Source: Diphasiastrum complanatum (lineage: Eukaryota > Streptophyta > Lycopodiopsida > Lycopodiales > Lycopodiaceae). Taken from it: a stretch of DNA of 64,000 nucleotides. Made by a program: the position numbers and the translations under genes. This document shows, one piece after another, positions 1 to 11,192 of this stretch. The first letter of the stretch is position 1, and each line of letters starts with the position of its first letter. The stretch covers positions 36,247,073-36,311,072 of the forward strand of contig CM055096.1 of NCBI GenBank assembly GCA_029204225.1, given 5' to 3'. The notes beneath the pieces were generated by a model. That model did not search any database, was not told the DNA's origin, and saw only the letters and a program-made list of their open reading frames with translations.

Positions 1-448
1 ACAGGATGAGGCACAGGATGATCCAGAGGATGGTGCACATGATGAGTCCCAGAGCCCAGAGCATTTGTATTCGGATGCCCAGCTGGACGACTTGATTGCA
101 GAGTTGGATTCAGAGGCCCAGCAGATGTCGAGCGTCAGGGCGCCCCCATCCTCTCTAGCCAGCATGCCCTACACAGAGTCTCAGCCAAAGCAGCTACACG
201 AGGTGCCTGCAGTTCCTCCAGTTCCTCAGAGGGTGTACGTGCGCTGCACGGCACCTCCAGTGCCACTGATGTCGTTGAGGCCTGCAGCCCCTCCATCGCC
301 ATCCACTTCTGCAGCACCAGGTCGCCATGGCAGGTCACCATCTGTGCCCAGGTTTTCTCTTGCCGCGCCCACATCCACAGTGGCTCCTCCAGTGGCAGCA
401 CCCACCGAAAAAAAGAAGCCTTTCAAAAAATCAAAAAACGTTAGATAA
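1..448 (+). CDS. 3' end of unknown proline-rich, acidic ORF (open at left edge)
   Basis: A reading frame enters from the left edge (codons start at base 2) and ends at a TAG at 446-448. The first 25 or so residues are acidic and rich in D, E and Q. The middle is rich in P, A, S and V, and the tail is basic (KKKPFKKSKNVR). The stretch is clearly more GC-rich than the AT-rich DNA that follows. There is no convincing internal start, so the true N-terminus lies outside the window. I do not recognise the family. An acidic and proline-rich tail ending in lysines would suit a nuclear or transposon-encoded DNA-binding protein, but that is inference. It may equally be a transposon remnant. Confidence 0.35.
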   Translation, partial: QDEAQDDPEDGAHDESQSPEHLYSDAQLDDLIAELDSEAQQMSSVRAPPSSLASMPYTESQPKQLHEVPAVPPVPQRVYVRCTAPPVPLMSLRPAAPPSPSTSAAPGRHGRSPSVPRFSLAAPTSTVAPPVAAPTEKKKPFKKSKNVR

Positions 449-2897
449 GTTTGAAATTTTAAATGAAACGTTTGTGATGTGTTTGGAACTCCAACATTTC
501 AAACATATGCTGGTATCATTGGATACAAATCAGCAAATTTAAATCTCTCAATATACTTGTCAAACAAAATACTTATTCCAAGTAGGATCTCAAATGACCA
601 GCAATAAACACTGGGTATAGATCAAATTATAAGGACCCAGCATGCTAGAAATATCAGCTATTTGTCAAATGCTTAAAAAAAGTGGAGAGACTTATCGATA
701 AAGACTAGTTGTCAAGGCGGAAGCAGATTGCGGAAATATAACAGGTGGTTTGCAAAAACAATTCAAAACACAAATTGCGCATTGCTGGAGCAGCAGCCAT
801 ATCAAAGAGAAATAAAAGCTCATTTGCATAAGGCAATTTAAATAGGAGATTGTACATTGCTGGCGGCAGCAGGTGTATCAAGAAAAAAACCTTTCAATTT
901 TCACACGGTAGAAGACGATTTCAGCGTAGATCCTGGCTGATTTCTTTCTAGCTCCTCAACTATGGTAGATAAATCTTGGCATCTTAACAATAACTTATTG
1001 GCAATTCCCTCTCACTTAGTAATAGATTGACTGTCTTATTTCATGCAGCAGTAAATCAACAAAAAGAGACTTTTCTCCCCTCCTGGCTGCAACGGTAGAC
1101 AACTCTTAGCAGCAATCTAAAGTTCTCTTTACATTCTCAGAGCCTTTAAAGCTTGCCCTTTAAGTGAATGAAGTGAAAGTGACGGGACTTTCGTTGTCGT
1201 CGCAGTATTTGGTTATCTTGAGTACATAATTGTGTATGTTATGTAATTTACATAGTATATGGTATAATCACCGTCCTGTATAATTTCTTTTGATTGGCAT
1301 ACTATATACCTTGTTGATTATCACTCTTTTTCATTGAATTATAAGGTTAGAGTCGTAAAATATCCATATTTTATACTATACTGCTATGTTTTTGTATTTG
1401 GTGCAACTCTGCTCCAGTAAATACTTGGAGAAATATCCCCAAGTTCCATTAGGATGCAGGCCAGCCTTGTAGAAGCTGCAATTCAGTAAGGGTTTTGAAA
1501 GTCAGCAAAATATGGTTTTTCGTGCTAGCTTACAAGAAAGGTTTTACTTATTTTCACCAGCATTAAGGTAACAAGAATTTTCCATGATTTTTAAGTATCT
1601 TCTTATGATGGTTGACTTCAAGATGTTGATAGACACAATCACTAGAGATGATTGAGACCATTTCGTGGTTCTGATAGAATTTCTAACCCGCAGCTTAAGT
1701 GGCATCCAGTTAGTATGAATTGGCATTGTCTCCTCTCATCTAGGTAGTATGGCAGTGTGCCTTTGTAGAAAGGCCAGCAAACAGGTCTATTGTTAATTGT
1801 CTTGATATCTTAGCTGGTGATTGGTTTTAATTGACGATGTTCTACGTGACTCTTTTGTGTGGATGTGATGTTAAACCAGGAACTTTTATGTACAGGGAGA
1901 ACAATTCTTTTGGGCTTTTTGGAGGTGGGCTCCAGCCATTGAGGCCATTGGTTAGCTCAATGCTCACATATTTTAGCCAAGAAAAAGGGGTGACAGCTTT
2001 AATGTCAAGTTTCAGACTTTCAATGTGGATATGATCAACTCTTTTGTGTGCAGGAAGAAGGGGGTGACTTGCTGTAAACTCAAATTTTGACTTTTTGGCA
2101 AAGAAACTATTTGATTTTGAACCTTTAGACATGTTGAAGGCTTCCTTCAATCAATTTGACTAGAGGCATTTTTCCATTCAGGTACCAGAAGAAATGGCTG
2201 CTAGGATATATGCCTGCAACTCCCTACGAGGAGGCTTTTCAGTTTGATTAAATGGCAGAGGGATAGCTTCGAAGAAGAAACCTATCTGCTTTTAAAGTAT
2301 TTCATTTTTTGGATATTTGTTTTCATTCTGCAAATGTTTATGAAATTCCTTAGATCAAATATGAAGCTTGGGATTACCTTATGCTTTTGAGAGCTAAGTG
2401 ATTCCATAAGAACGAATAACTTGTGAACTTAGTGTATGGAAGTCAGTCTAATGACATGCAGCCTACCGAATTTGCCTCTGGAGATCAGAGCTCTTGGCAT
2501 AATAATAAATCACTGAACAAGTTTCATTATTCAGCGTTGATAAGTGGCGTTGAATGTGAGCCAGAAATGCAAGAAACCATGATCTGAATATCTAGAAAGA
2601 TGATGGACGAGAGTTGTTATTTTTCTTTCCTAGGCTTAGAAAAGACTAGGTCCCAAAGTACCCAATGACAATAACCTGGTGGAAGTAAACACTTCTTGGC
2701 TGGCTGATTACGTACACATCCATACACTAGGTCCCAAAGTCTTATTATAGTTTAGTGCTTCAATCCATGTTACAATTTAGTGCCTCGTACAATGCTATAA
2801 TCAGATATGTGCATGGATGGAAGAGCCATCTTATTAGAAGGCATCCACATTCTTTCAAAGATTTTAGAGAGCTTCTAGATGCAAAAAATTCCAGTAC
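449..2897. other. Non-coding stretch, no gene recognised
   Basis: AT-rich sequence without a credible reading frame. If the PP2C gene is complete, this is part of its fourth intron, because its remaining exons are not found here on the minus strand. A 14-bp direct repeat (CTAGGTCCCAAAGT) occurs near 2648 and 2729. A short exon-like plus-strand segment at about 2182-2253 follows an AG and ends in TAA; it matches nothing I know and is not called as a gene. Confidence 0.5.
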
Positions 2898-4064
2898 CTC
2901 GGCACCACCAACGGTACTTAGCCGTCCAACTTCACCTCCGCTTGCGGTAATACGATCCCGTCTGCAAGTGCAAACTTTTTGGAGAGTGAATAGAGAGGAC
3001 CGCTATAACGTATCAAACAGCAATTTGAAGATTAAAGTCAAGCAAACCAACCTATGTCTCCACAGCGAATCAGAAATAAATTACAAACGGTTTTCTAAAG
3101 GGTGACAAATCGCTTGCTCTATAAAACCGTTCAGAGCTGATGAGAAATCTACTTACTCTTCCACATTTACTTCCAGTCTGTGATCAGCAGTGAGTAGGGA
3201 GATTACTCCACCCTGAGAATCCAGAATACAACGAGAATCGCCAACAGATGCTGCCGTTACGGTCCATCCATCAACAACCACAAAGGTGACAGTTGTCCCA
3301 GATGTTTGCTCTGTTTACAGCAGACAACATGAGTATATAAATGGATCAAACACTGAATTCTGGTAGTGAGCTGGCGCTTTCACACATTCATCCTATAAAC
3401 TTCAGATTGACATTTTTTTGGTCTGTTTTCACCTCTTTCCTGAAATTCCTTATCAGTCTTCACAAAACCAGCAACTAGAGCTCGGGGTAGAGCTGTAAGC
3501 CAATCCTCTCTCTTAAGCCCGGCTGGAATCGCACTCAAAACGTCATTGAGTAGGTGATCCCTTGAATATACAGCTGCAGAAGCGCCGTTGTGACCATCAA
3601 ATACCTGTCATGAGAAAATGACGAATATCTTCATCGCTTTCATTGTTGGCTACAATACGACCACTAAGCGAAGCATATGTTTACGGATCAATAGCTCAAA
3701 GAGCTACTACTACATGAGGTTTAGTATCAACCAGTAGTAGTCTCATTGCACATTCAAATATTCAGTTAGCCGTAACAGGTTTGTCAGAGTATGGCATTCA
3801 TACCGCAAAGACACAGAAACTGGAAGAGACGTCGCCAGGTATGCGCTGACAATCCGCTTTAATGAAAGCGAAATCTTCACCTTTCTTAGGCTGAGCTGCT
3901 AAGCCACACCGTATAACAGGCTTTTCAATTTTAGTGCACTTCACCTCTCGGCATAGCAGAGAAGCGAGAGGCACCATCTGTTCGGGCTGCAGTCGAGCGG
4001 AGTGGCCATACCTTTGATCTGACGGTTTGTCTCGTTTAGAATCTGCGGATCTTTGTAAGGCCAT
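2898..4064 (-). CDS. PP2C-family protein phosphatase (PP2C12-like), 5' four coding exons
   Basis: Encodes a plant type 2C Ser/Thr protein phosphatase, a Mg/Mn-dependent enzyme. Four exons on the minus strand join in frame. Exon 1 (4064-3804) starts at ATG giving MALQRSADSK and includes KKGEDF. Exon 2 (3604-3433) opens with the metal-binding motif VFDGHNG and ends FVKTDKEFQER. Exon 3 (3310-3157) carries SGTTVTF, VGDSRCIL and LLTADHRLE. Exon 4 (2961-2898) reads ERDRITASGGEVGRL. Splice sites are GT-AG and phases are 0, 1, 2 and 0, giving 217 codons without a stop. The closest family I recall is Arabidopsis At1g47380 (PP2C 12). That family continues with a GPLRCWPGG segment and the acidic C-terminal metal ligands, which I cannot find in 1-2897, so the gene is either truncated or has an intron of more than 2.9 kb here. 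An alternative upstream ATG in frame lies at 4082. The exon 4 donor (GTACTG) is weak. Confidence 0.92.
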
Positions 4065-4561
4065 GCTACAAGACATACACACTACTCACATGCCTAAACT
4101 GCAAAACAGCTGCTGCAGAGGGAAAACAGATTCACATTCCACCTAATCCAACCTCTATGCAGGCATCAACGCACTACAAAACCTGAAACTCAAGTATCAA
4201 TTTCATCACAAAATGCTAGATCTAAATTGCAGCACTGAAGAGATACTTAAATCCGAGAAGCACAGAGTAAATGCAGAGTGCAAGGTAGGTTATGTATGGC
4301 CAAAGGAACCTCTGACACAGACAGAGGAGGGTATGGTTGGTTGTGAAAGCTCTAGAAAGCGATCCAGGTTACGGATTAGCAAGCGGATTTGTTTGCCATT
4401 GCTGAAGCAAGCATTTTCGCTTCACTGATGATCTGAAAAACTGATGAATCAGCAGAGAAATGGTTCGGATCAAGCGGCCTTCCTCTGATCCGATCCCTTC
4501 TCTTCGCTCTGCGCGATCTCGCCAGACACAAAGAAACTGAGCAGCGAGCAAAGAGAAAGAA

Positions 4562-4564
<3 letters not shown>

Positions 4565-4598
<34 letters not shown>
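4565..4598. repeat. (GA)17 microsatellite upstream of PP2C
   Basis: A perfect 34-bp GA tract, about 500 bp upstream of the PP2C ATG. Read on the gene's strand it is (CT)17, a pattern common in plant 5' leaders and core promoters, so it may mark the transcription start region. An AG that could end a 5'UTR intron precedes TTTAGGCATG near 4097 on the minus strand. Confidence 0.8.
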
Positions 4599-4603
<5 letters not shown>

Positions 4604-4630
4604 TGGTCATGAGCCACGTCAGCATCCCGA

Positions 4631-4830
4631 AAGCCCTAAAAGCCGTCAATAGACCGGCCCGTGCGCATATCAGGGTCCGGCTTCCCGGTGACAACCCTAA
4701 AAGTCGCCATGTCACCGGCAGGTGTCCAGGTGTCCGGTAAAGCCCTAGCAGCCTCTAGATACCGGCAGGTGTCGATAGCTAACAGACCCTAAAATGCCAG
4801 GACGACCGGCAAGTGTCAGTTGGACAGGCA
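4631..4830. repeat. Degenerate tandem repeat with telo-box-like cores upstream of PP2C
   Basis: Four related units begin near 4631, 4692, 4739 and 4784, with spacings of 61, 47 and 45 bp. Each starts with an (A)CCCTAAAA- or CCCTAGCA-type core, which resembles a plant telo-box. Each continues to an ACCGGC(A/C)(A/G/C)GTGTC-like block, best seen at 4713-4726, 4761-4773 and 4804-4817. The region is GC-rich compared with its surroundings. It lies 0.55-0.75 kb upstream of the PP2C start codon, so a promoter role is possible but unproven. Confidence 0.6.
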
Positions 4831-5149
4831 AGATTCGTCGAGTTCCAAGTGAAAAAAGCGGCTGAAGGGTTTAGGGTGAGAATAGAATAGAAATGCGGTT
4901 GCATGGGAAGACCACGAGAAGATGATACCCCAATTTTCACAAACCACGTAATGCTCGTGGTCATAGTTCGTTGTGCATTTTGGAGGCACCTCCTCCCACA
5001 GAATTTTCAAGCACATAGTTCCTAATGCTACAATGTGCATAATTCTGGTGTGACAGCTCCATTAGTATCATATTCTGCAGGAATCATGATTTGACAGCTG
5101 GATTACTGGTGCATTATGGAGTAATGTCACCCCTTTGCAATGAGCATTA

Positions 5150-5275
5150 CGCAGGGGAAGGCCTGAGCCCTCGGGCCTTCCCTGCAGCTCGGGCCCTGCC
5201 CTCGGGCTCCCGCCCTCGGGCAACGGCCCTTCCAGCAGGGAAGGCTCTCGGGCAGGGCCTTCTCCCCCACCAAAT
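5150..5275. repeat. GC-rich foldback island
   Basis: About 125 bp of very GC-rich DNA in AT-rich surroundings, built from CCCTCGGGC-type blocks and their complements. A perfect 10-bp stem is formed by CCTTCCCTGC (5176-5185) and GCAGGGAAGG (5235-5244). The outer edges GGGGAAGGCC and GGCCTTCTCCCC are also inverted. ORFs on both strands here are by-products of the base composition. A second island of the same style lies at 21681-21818. Confidence 0.7.
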
Positions 5276-8226
5276 CTGGGCAAGAGAAGGAGCTACTACC
5301 TAAATTCCATTTCCTTCTCTATTTCTTTTGTCACAGTATCAAGCGCAACTGGTTGTCGTTATATGCAACATTTATACAGCCTAAAAAAGTCATTTACGAA
5401 GTTACGCTCCTTCGATGTCACTAAAGAGTGGTCAAGATTCTAGCCTGCACCTTTCCAGTTGAAGTCAACAATTTTATTCATGCACCACCCCATTGCAATA
5501 ATAATTATCCCTGCTTTTATTAAAATGATAGGAAACCCCATGATCAAACAAGAAGATTAAAGTATTTGAAATAATACCGTAGAACTACAACCAAAATGAA
5601 ATAAGCTACCCAATAGCTAAGTAAAGCTTTGAACATTTTCCATTGCAATGAAAAATTTCGTGTTTGGAGCAAAAAAAATTGCAATCATGATTTCCACTAT
5701 AACTTAGTTTGGAGTGCTTTCAACTCAATCTATTCAAAATTGACGGGTTGCCTCCTTTGCTCTATTTGACATTTTTGGAGACTTGTGCTCCCTTGTTAAG
5801 TTTGGTTTGACACAATGCATTTTGTACATAAAATGCTAGTACAATGTAAGTGTTGAGTTGCATGTCAGGTTCAAAAATAAATGGAAGTATGCAAAAAGTC
5901 GAAGTCGATATGTTCTACATGTTTGACTATTAACAAGCTTGTGAGAATATTGTAGAACTCATTAGAGTCTTACAAACTCCAAAATTAGGGACACTTCGAA
6001 TTGAGGAATAAAGTTGTTTATACGGTTGTCCTGTTTCAATAAGTGTATTTGAGACTGGCATCAAAAGCCTTATAAAATCATGTTTTGTCTCTCAACTCAT
6101 GTGATTCAAATAAAATGTGTCATGTGTGGCAATGGGAACTGGCTCAAGCTCAAGTCCCTGTCTATGTGTAGAAAGTAGACATTATAGAGGTTAAAGGCTC
6201 AAAATAATGACTTGGCCTACAATTCGAAATTTTAGATAGCGATGCCATTGCAAAACAATATGGTTGAATTAAAAAAAAATCTTCTTTTCTTTAACACGTC
6301 ACAAAGCACATCACTTGCAATAGCATAATAACATAATTTATGCATGAATGTACAATGTGAGGCCAAACCTAATATGGGAGCACTAGACTCCAAACATCTT
6401 CACAAAGCATTAAGTAGGCTTTGAGCTTGCATCAACGTCACATGGCATGAATCTATGTCTCGTTGTCTAGCTAATCAAAAATAATAATTTGTTTTTTGTA
6501 TTAGATAAAAAATGTAAATGTGCTCATGTAGGTGCATAATGGACATGTTGGAGTTGATGCTCCTTCTTAGCTTGGCCTTATTGTGCAATGTAAAATATAC
6601 ATAGTGCCCATAAATATGTTAATTGAACTAACTCGATTTAAAATTTATAAAGAGAAACAAAATTGATAATCCTCAAAGGAATTGGACTCTCTCATCTTAT
6701 CTAATTAAAATCTAAAATCATATAATGAATATAAATTACTAGCATAGATGTCTACCTGTTTGTTTCGCAATACAAAGTTTGCATAGCAAATTCAAATAAA
6801 TAAAGTCTTGTGACGAACATGGAAATTGTCAATAAGTCGGTCAAAATCACATGATTGGCAACCCTAGCCATCAAATTTCACCAATTGCTCTTAGGGTATG
6901 CCATGGCCTTAGGTCAAACTAGCTATGGAGAGGATACTGTGGTTTTCTCTGTCATTGAGAAGATTTTTCTACGTTAGCTCAACGTTTACTAGCTTTACTC
7001 TATGTTTTCAACTTCATCCCTATAACATAATATAAAACATCAATCTACATGCTCTATCGCTAAGTCTTTCTAGCAACACCCATTGTGTAATAATGTGTTA
7101 AAAACACATCTACATGCTTTATAACCATATTTTTCTGGCAATATCAAGCATAGATATTTGCAAACACTTCATAGATGTTAGCACAACAGAAAAAAATCTG
7201 ATTGCTTCGCATTTTGATTATATTCCATAGAAAGTCATAGAAATAAAATACATAAGTAAAGGTGTGCGCACATATTCCTACAACTTGGAATCTATTGGTA
7301 TGAGTGTGCATCTTTCTAATTTCAAATAAAAGCTTCCTCGTTAAAGTGTATACATATCATGGTCCCCCCCACCCACTCCTCAGCAAAGGTCTTACGTCAA
7401 AGACAAGAGCCTCAAGGCCAAACAAAATTGTGATGCGTATTGAAACTCAATCTAGAAATATGCATATGGGATAAGGATCATGAGACAAAAGCACATTCTA
7501 GGCATTAGACAAATTCTAGACCCAACTTATCCTCGTTCGACTAGTACATAGGGGCAATCAGGAGACTTTGTGTTGTATGCCCATTCTAGAAATTTTCAAA
7601 ACCCAAAATCTAGACCATTCCAAAACTCCAAAGAAAAATTCTCTTACGTTAAGATTACGACTATAAACAGATCATCACCTTTTCTTTTTTGACATAAACC
7701 TAATCGTAAAAGGTTGGTTCAATTTCTTCTGCATACTATTTTATTTGTGACTCTTAGACAAAAGACATTTCCACCTTCACATCTACATGAAGACGATCAT
7801 GAGAGGCCTTCCATGTGTTTACAAAGTCTCTTTGAGCCTGCATTCTAGAAATAGAGGCTTGCTTCAAAAAAATATTGTTCATGCAATAGGCCCTATACCA
7901 CAATCAGGCTTTCAATTTGAGAAGGTAGCTTTGGGTATCTTTTGCTAAGAAAATATACCTTGATATGCTAGTTCATTGTATCCCTTTCCAATGCAAAAGT
8001 GTAGAGTATTTTAAATCCCCAAACCATGTTTAATGACAAGTGTACAAAGAGATTATAGAGAAGTTTGTTTATTAAATTAAGTTTGAGACCTTGTTTATTT
8101 AACGATCTAACTTGAAGGGCAAAAAATAAAGATGGCCTTTGACTTTGTTTGTCTTTGAAAAGCAAACAAGACCTCGAAGGTTGAAGGGTATCATGATCCT
8201 AGAGAGCACTATAATTGAGAAATTGG

Positions 8227-8227
<1 letters not shown>
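5276..8227. other. Long AT-rich non-coding stretch
   Basis: Nearly 3 kb with no gene, no LTR boundary, no primer-binding site and no reading frame worth reporting. The short ORF at 8165-7968 (minus) has no recognisable content. Confidence 0.6.

Positions 8228-8257
<30 letters not shown>
8228..8257. repeat. (TA)15 microsatellite at Helitron insertion edge
   Basis: An alternating TA tract that ends three bases before the proposed Helitron 5' terminus at 8261. Confidence 0.85.
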
Positions 8258-8258
<1 letters not shown>

Positions 8259-8393
8259 CATCTATATATATTAAAAGGTTAGTGTTCACGGGCAGCAGTG
8301 CTCACGCGTGACGGGCAACGTGAGCCCTGCCCGGGACCCGTTGCTATTCTACAAAGAATAGATAGAAGAAACGGAGGAAGGAAAGAAGAAACG

Positions 8394-9176
8394 ATGGGGG
8401 CGAAGAAAGGGACATGGAGGCAGGAGAGAGACAGAGAGAGAGGTGCATCAAACCTTCCCAAGCTACTGGCATCGCTAGACAAAAGAGCTCGAGAGAAGGC
8501 AACGGCACTCTTGGTGGCCTGGCTCTCTGCACAGAAGACACTCACAAACATGGACGCGAAGAAGATATGGAAGGGCTTGCTCTACTACGTTGGGTGCACT
8601 GACAAGGCGGTCCTGTACGCTGCTGACCTCATTGAGAGGCTTGCCTCCCTTTTGCTTCGTTTAGATGTGAAGCTTTCCCTTCAGATTTTTGAAGGATTTT
8701 TGTCCACAATGAGAATGGAATGGGGTGGCATTGATATATTCTGTTGGACAAATTCTATTTATTGATCAGAAAGGTTTTGGTTAATGTGTTCAAAATTTTG
8801 AATAGCCAGAAATGGGATGAGAAGTGGGTGAAGAAGCTCATGGTAGCTATGGCAGAAAGAGGTTTTCTAGCTCGCAATCATTTTCCAAGTCAAAGTGTGA
8901 ATTTGCATCTAGCGGGCTGAGTTGAAATCGTTTGTGCCCATACCCCAGCAAGCTTTTGGTTGTTTGCTTGAACCCTTTTATTCTGCTTTAGTTCAGGCCT
9001 CATATAAGATCCTCCTTGAGAGAGTAAAAGAGAGTGTATTCATGCCTTTGTTGAGGGAGGCCAGCAATGTTCATGGTAGCACAGAGAAAGAGTGTTTGGG
9101 TTCTAAACTGGGTGTTTTAACACTTGGGGAGCCCTTAATAGAGAGGTTTTTTAGCTTGCGGCGTCCTCGATTGTAG
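8394..9176 (+). pseudogene. RRP1/Nop52-like rRNA-processing protein pseudogene (intronless fragment)
   Basis: The derived protein matches the N-terminal part of the nucleolar RRP1/Nop52 family, needed for large-subunit rRNA processing. Recognisable stretches are NLPKLLASLDKRAREKAT, LVAWLSAQKTL, KKIWKGLLYY, DLIERLASLLLRLD and FLSTMRMEWGGID. The frame then breaks. A +1 shift near 8737 leads to LLDKFYLLIRKVL and KWVKKLMVAMAERGF, a TGA lies near 8918, and a second shift leads to FVPIPQQAFGCLLEPF. The family is multi-exon in the plants I know, yet no introns separate these segments. That points to an mRNA-derived copy, but no poly(A) is visible. It sits inside the proposed Helitron, directly before a replicase fragment. 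It is not a functional gene. Confidence 0.8.
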
Positions 9177-9244
9177 CTCAGGTGAATCGTAAAATCTTGT
9201 ACAAATTGTACGAAGAGAACAACTAAATAACACGATAAAATGAA

Positions 9245-9402
9245 GAAAACGATAAAATGTTACTTGAGATAGTGAAGAGTTGCATGATACATGGTCCATG
9301 TGGAGTAATGTTCCTAAATTCTCCGTGCATGAAAGATGGGAAATGCACAAAACACTATCCAAGACAGTTTGTTGAGGAGACAATTATAGTGAACGAGTAC
9401 CT
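9245..9402 (+). pseudogene. Helitron replicase-helicase fragment
   Basis: About 50 codons read LLEIVKSCMIHGPCG, then MKDGKCTKHYPRQF and VEETII. This is the conserved MIHGPCG...C..GKC.KHYP region of plant Helitron RepHel proteins, between the Rep nuclease and the PIF1-type helicase. No HUH motif or helicase motif is present, so only a scrap survives. It follows the RRP1 piece and precedes the terminal hairpins. Confidence 0.8.
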
Positions 9403-9691
9403 TTCCTACGGACACTTATGCGCCCTCCCTAAACAAAACATTTGCCCGCCCAAGTGGGTGGGCAAACTTCGTTTGTGCACGCAGACACACCATCGGTCGC
9501 CCGTCATTGACGGGCACACTTCGCTACCGTAAAAAAGGTATTTTAGAGAGAGAATTCACGGCTGCCGTAAAAAATGTAAACCTATGCCACCAAAAATGTC
9601 ATGCTCTACCCGCAAAAAATGTCACCCATTTACAAAAAAAATAAGCTAAATAAGTTTGAACAAAAATGTATATAAATGTGTGCCTTGGTTT

Positions 9692-9696
<5 letters not shown>

Positions 9697-9728
<32 letters not shown>
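9697..9728. repeat. (TG)16 microsatellite
   Basis: A perfect TG tract followed by the palindromic TGCATGCA-type junction and CACACGCGCAC. Cysteine/valine ORFs nearby are artefacts of such repeats. Confidence 0.9.
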
Positions 9729-9729
<1 letters not shown>

Positions 9730-10053
9730 ATGCACACGCGCACTAACTATTTGTCATCCTTCACGATGACAAATGTGTGCCCTTCTCACACCCTTCTCAC
9801 CCCTCTCATTATGACCTTTAAAGTCTATGACATATAGTAGGCCCTCCCTCTCTCTCTTCTACCTATCCTATTCTTCAAACCCTATGTGAAACTTTGAAAT
9901 AAATCAAACTTTCAAATACATGAAACTTTTAAATAAATGAAAATATCAAGAAACACATGAAGCTTTCAAAAAAATGAAACTATCAAGATTTGAAGTTTGA
10001 AGTTAATATTGAAAGTGATATTGTCCAATCTGTGAATTTTTTGAGAGGGTATC

Positions 10054-10236
10054 TTTGAATGTAGGGCCCTCTCCCTATATTCCCTCCCATATCACCTTTC
10101 AAATCTTCACCATCACTCTTTGTTCCCTCTCCAAGCCCCTTCACCCCCTTCAATAAAATTTGAATGTGCGGCCCTCTCCCTGTATTCCCTATCTCTCTCT
10201 CTTTCATTGCCCCACACACACACACACACACACACA
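10054..10236. repeat. Short direct repeats and (CA)12
   Basis: A roughly 32-bp block (TTTGAATGT, GGCCCTCTCCCT, ATTCCCT) occurs at 10054-10085 and again at 10159-10191. A CT-rich run and a (CA)12 tract at 10213-10236 follow. No coding content. Confidence 0.6.
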
Positions 10237-11192
10237 TATCTAATTAAGAAATGCTCTCGTGATTTACTTGCTTGTTTCGGTCACTATGATCACAATGAAC
10301 GAAGTGTCTTGAGTTCTTTTGATCAAACTTCGTACAACACTCTAAATGTTAACATTGGAAAAATTCGTGTGAACGGTCTTCTAATCCCCTCGGTATGGTT
10401 GTTGCTACTAATGGGTATGAAGAGTTGAAGTGCCATGAAATGATCATGAATTTACTACTCATTGATGCTCAACTTTCATTAACGAGGTTTCCTTTGAAGT
10501 GTATTGCTTTTTGTTTAAACCTGGTTACACTTCGACTATTTCTAATATAAATGGTATGATGGGTTAGTTATATGACTCGGATTAGACTTGTCTGTTAAAG
10601 TCTATATATACTTATTTGTGGACGGTAATGCCCTGACAATTTGAAATTGATAGTGCAATAAACTTTTTTCTAAGTGGTTACTTAGAAAAAAGGATGGTGT
10701 TCTGATAAGCATTTTGAAAAGGGTAATGGCAGATAGTTTTGAACTCTACTTAACTAGTCTGGATGTAATTGTCTGCTTTAGTCGTACTTTTGTAATTGTT
10801 GACTTTCAAGCACTGATTATACACGGTTAACCTTATAATTTTGTAGCTTTGAGTAAAGCTAAAACAATGTCCGACTTTTTACTCATGATATGGACAAAAT
10901 TAGAGTCACCTAACTTGGCAATGACTACTTGTTGCAACATGGACAACAATTGAGAGTATGTGTAGACACCTATAGTTTCCACAATAATGTTCCTATTCTA
11001 ACACGGTTGTTGTTGTGGATGGATGCAGGTGAGCATATTCTCCTCAACTCGGAGCTTTTGCTGGTTGTTTTGGTTTGGTCAATATGATATGTTTAACTGT
11101 GATGACTCTATACAAATTTGATTTACTTTAATATTCGTATGTTTGGTATTGTGGTGATAATGTGCAGTTTTGTTTAGATTTGTTGAGTTCAA

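Larger units (their letters stand above)
8261..9527 (+). mobile_element. Helitron-like element carrying an RRP1 fragment (non-autonomous)
   Basis: The left end reads A|TCTATATATATTAAAAGG, the typical plant Helitron start (TC after a host A). The subterminal region is palindromic: CGGGCAG (8289-8295) with CTGCCCG (8327-8333), and CTCACG (8301-8306) with CGTGAG (8319-8324). Near the right end are two hairpins. One has a 12-bp stem with one G-T pair (9441-9466); the other has a 7-bp stem with a 3-base loop (9499-9515). Helitrons end about 10 bases after such a hairpin with CTRR. Here CTAC is found at 9524-9527, so the terminus is inferred and one base off consensus. The body holds an RRP1-derived sequence and a piece of Helitron replicase-helicase. 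The 1.27 kb length means it cannot be autonomous. Confidence 0.6.

Noticed and set aside
2182..2253. Exon-like plus-strand segment ending in TAA after an AG
   Set aside because: A 23-residue frame with no family match and no supporting upstream exon.
4631..4800. CCCTAAA motifs as interstitial telomeric repeats
   Set aside because: The heptamers are isolated at 45-61 bp spacing and never in tandem, so telo-box-like motifs in a local repeat explain them better.
8298..8765. 155-codon ORF as a functional RRP1 gene
   Set aside because: Two frameshifts and a stop follow, the protein is cut short, and it lies in a Helitron-like element.
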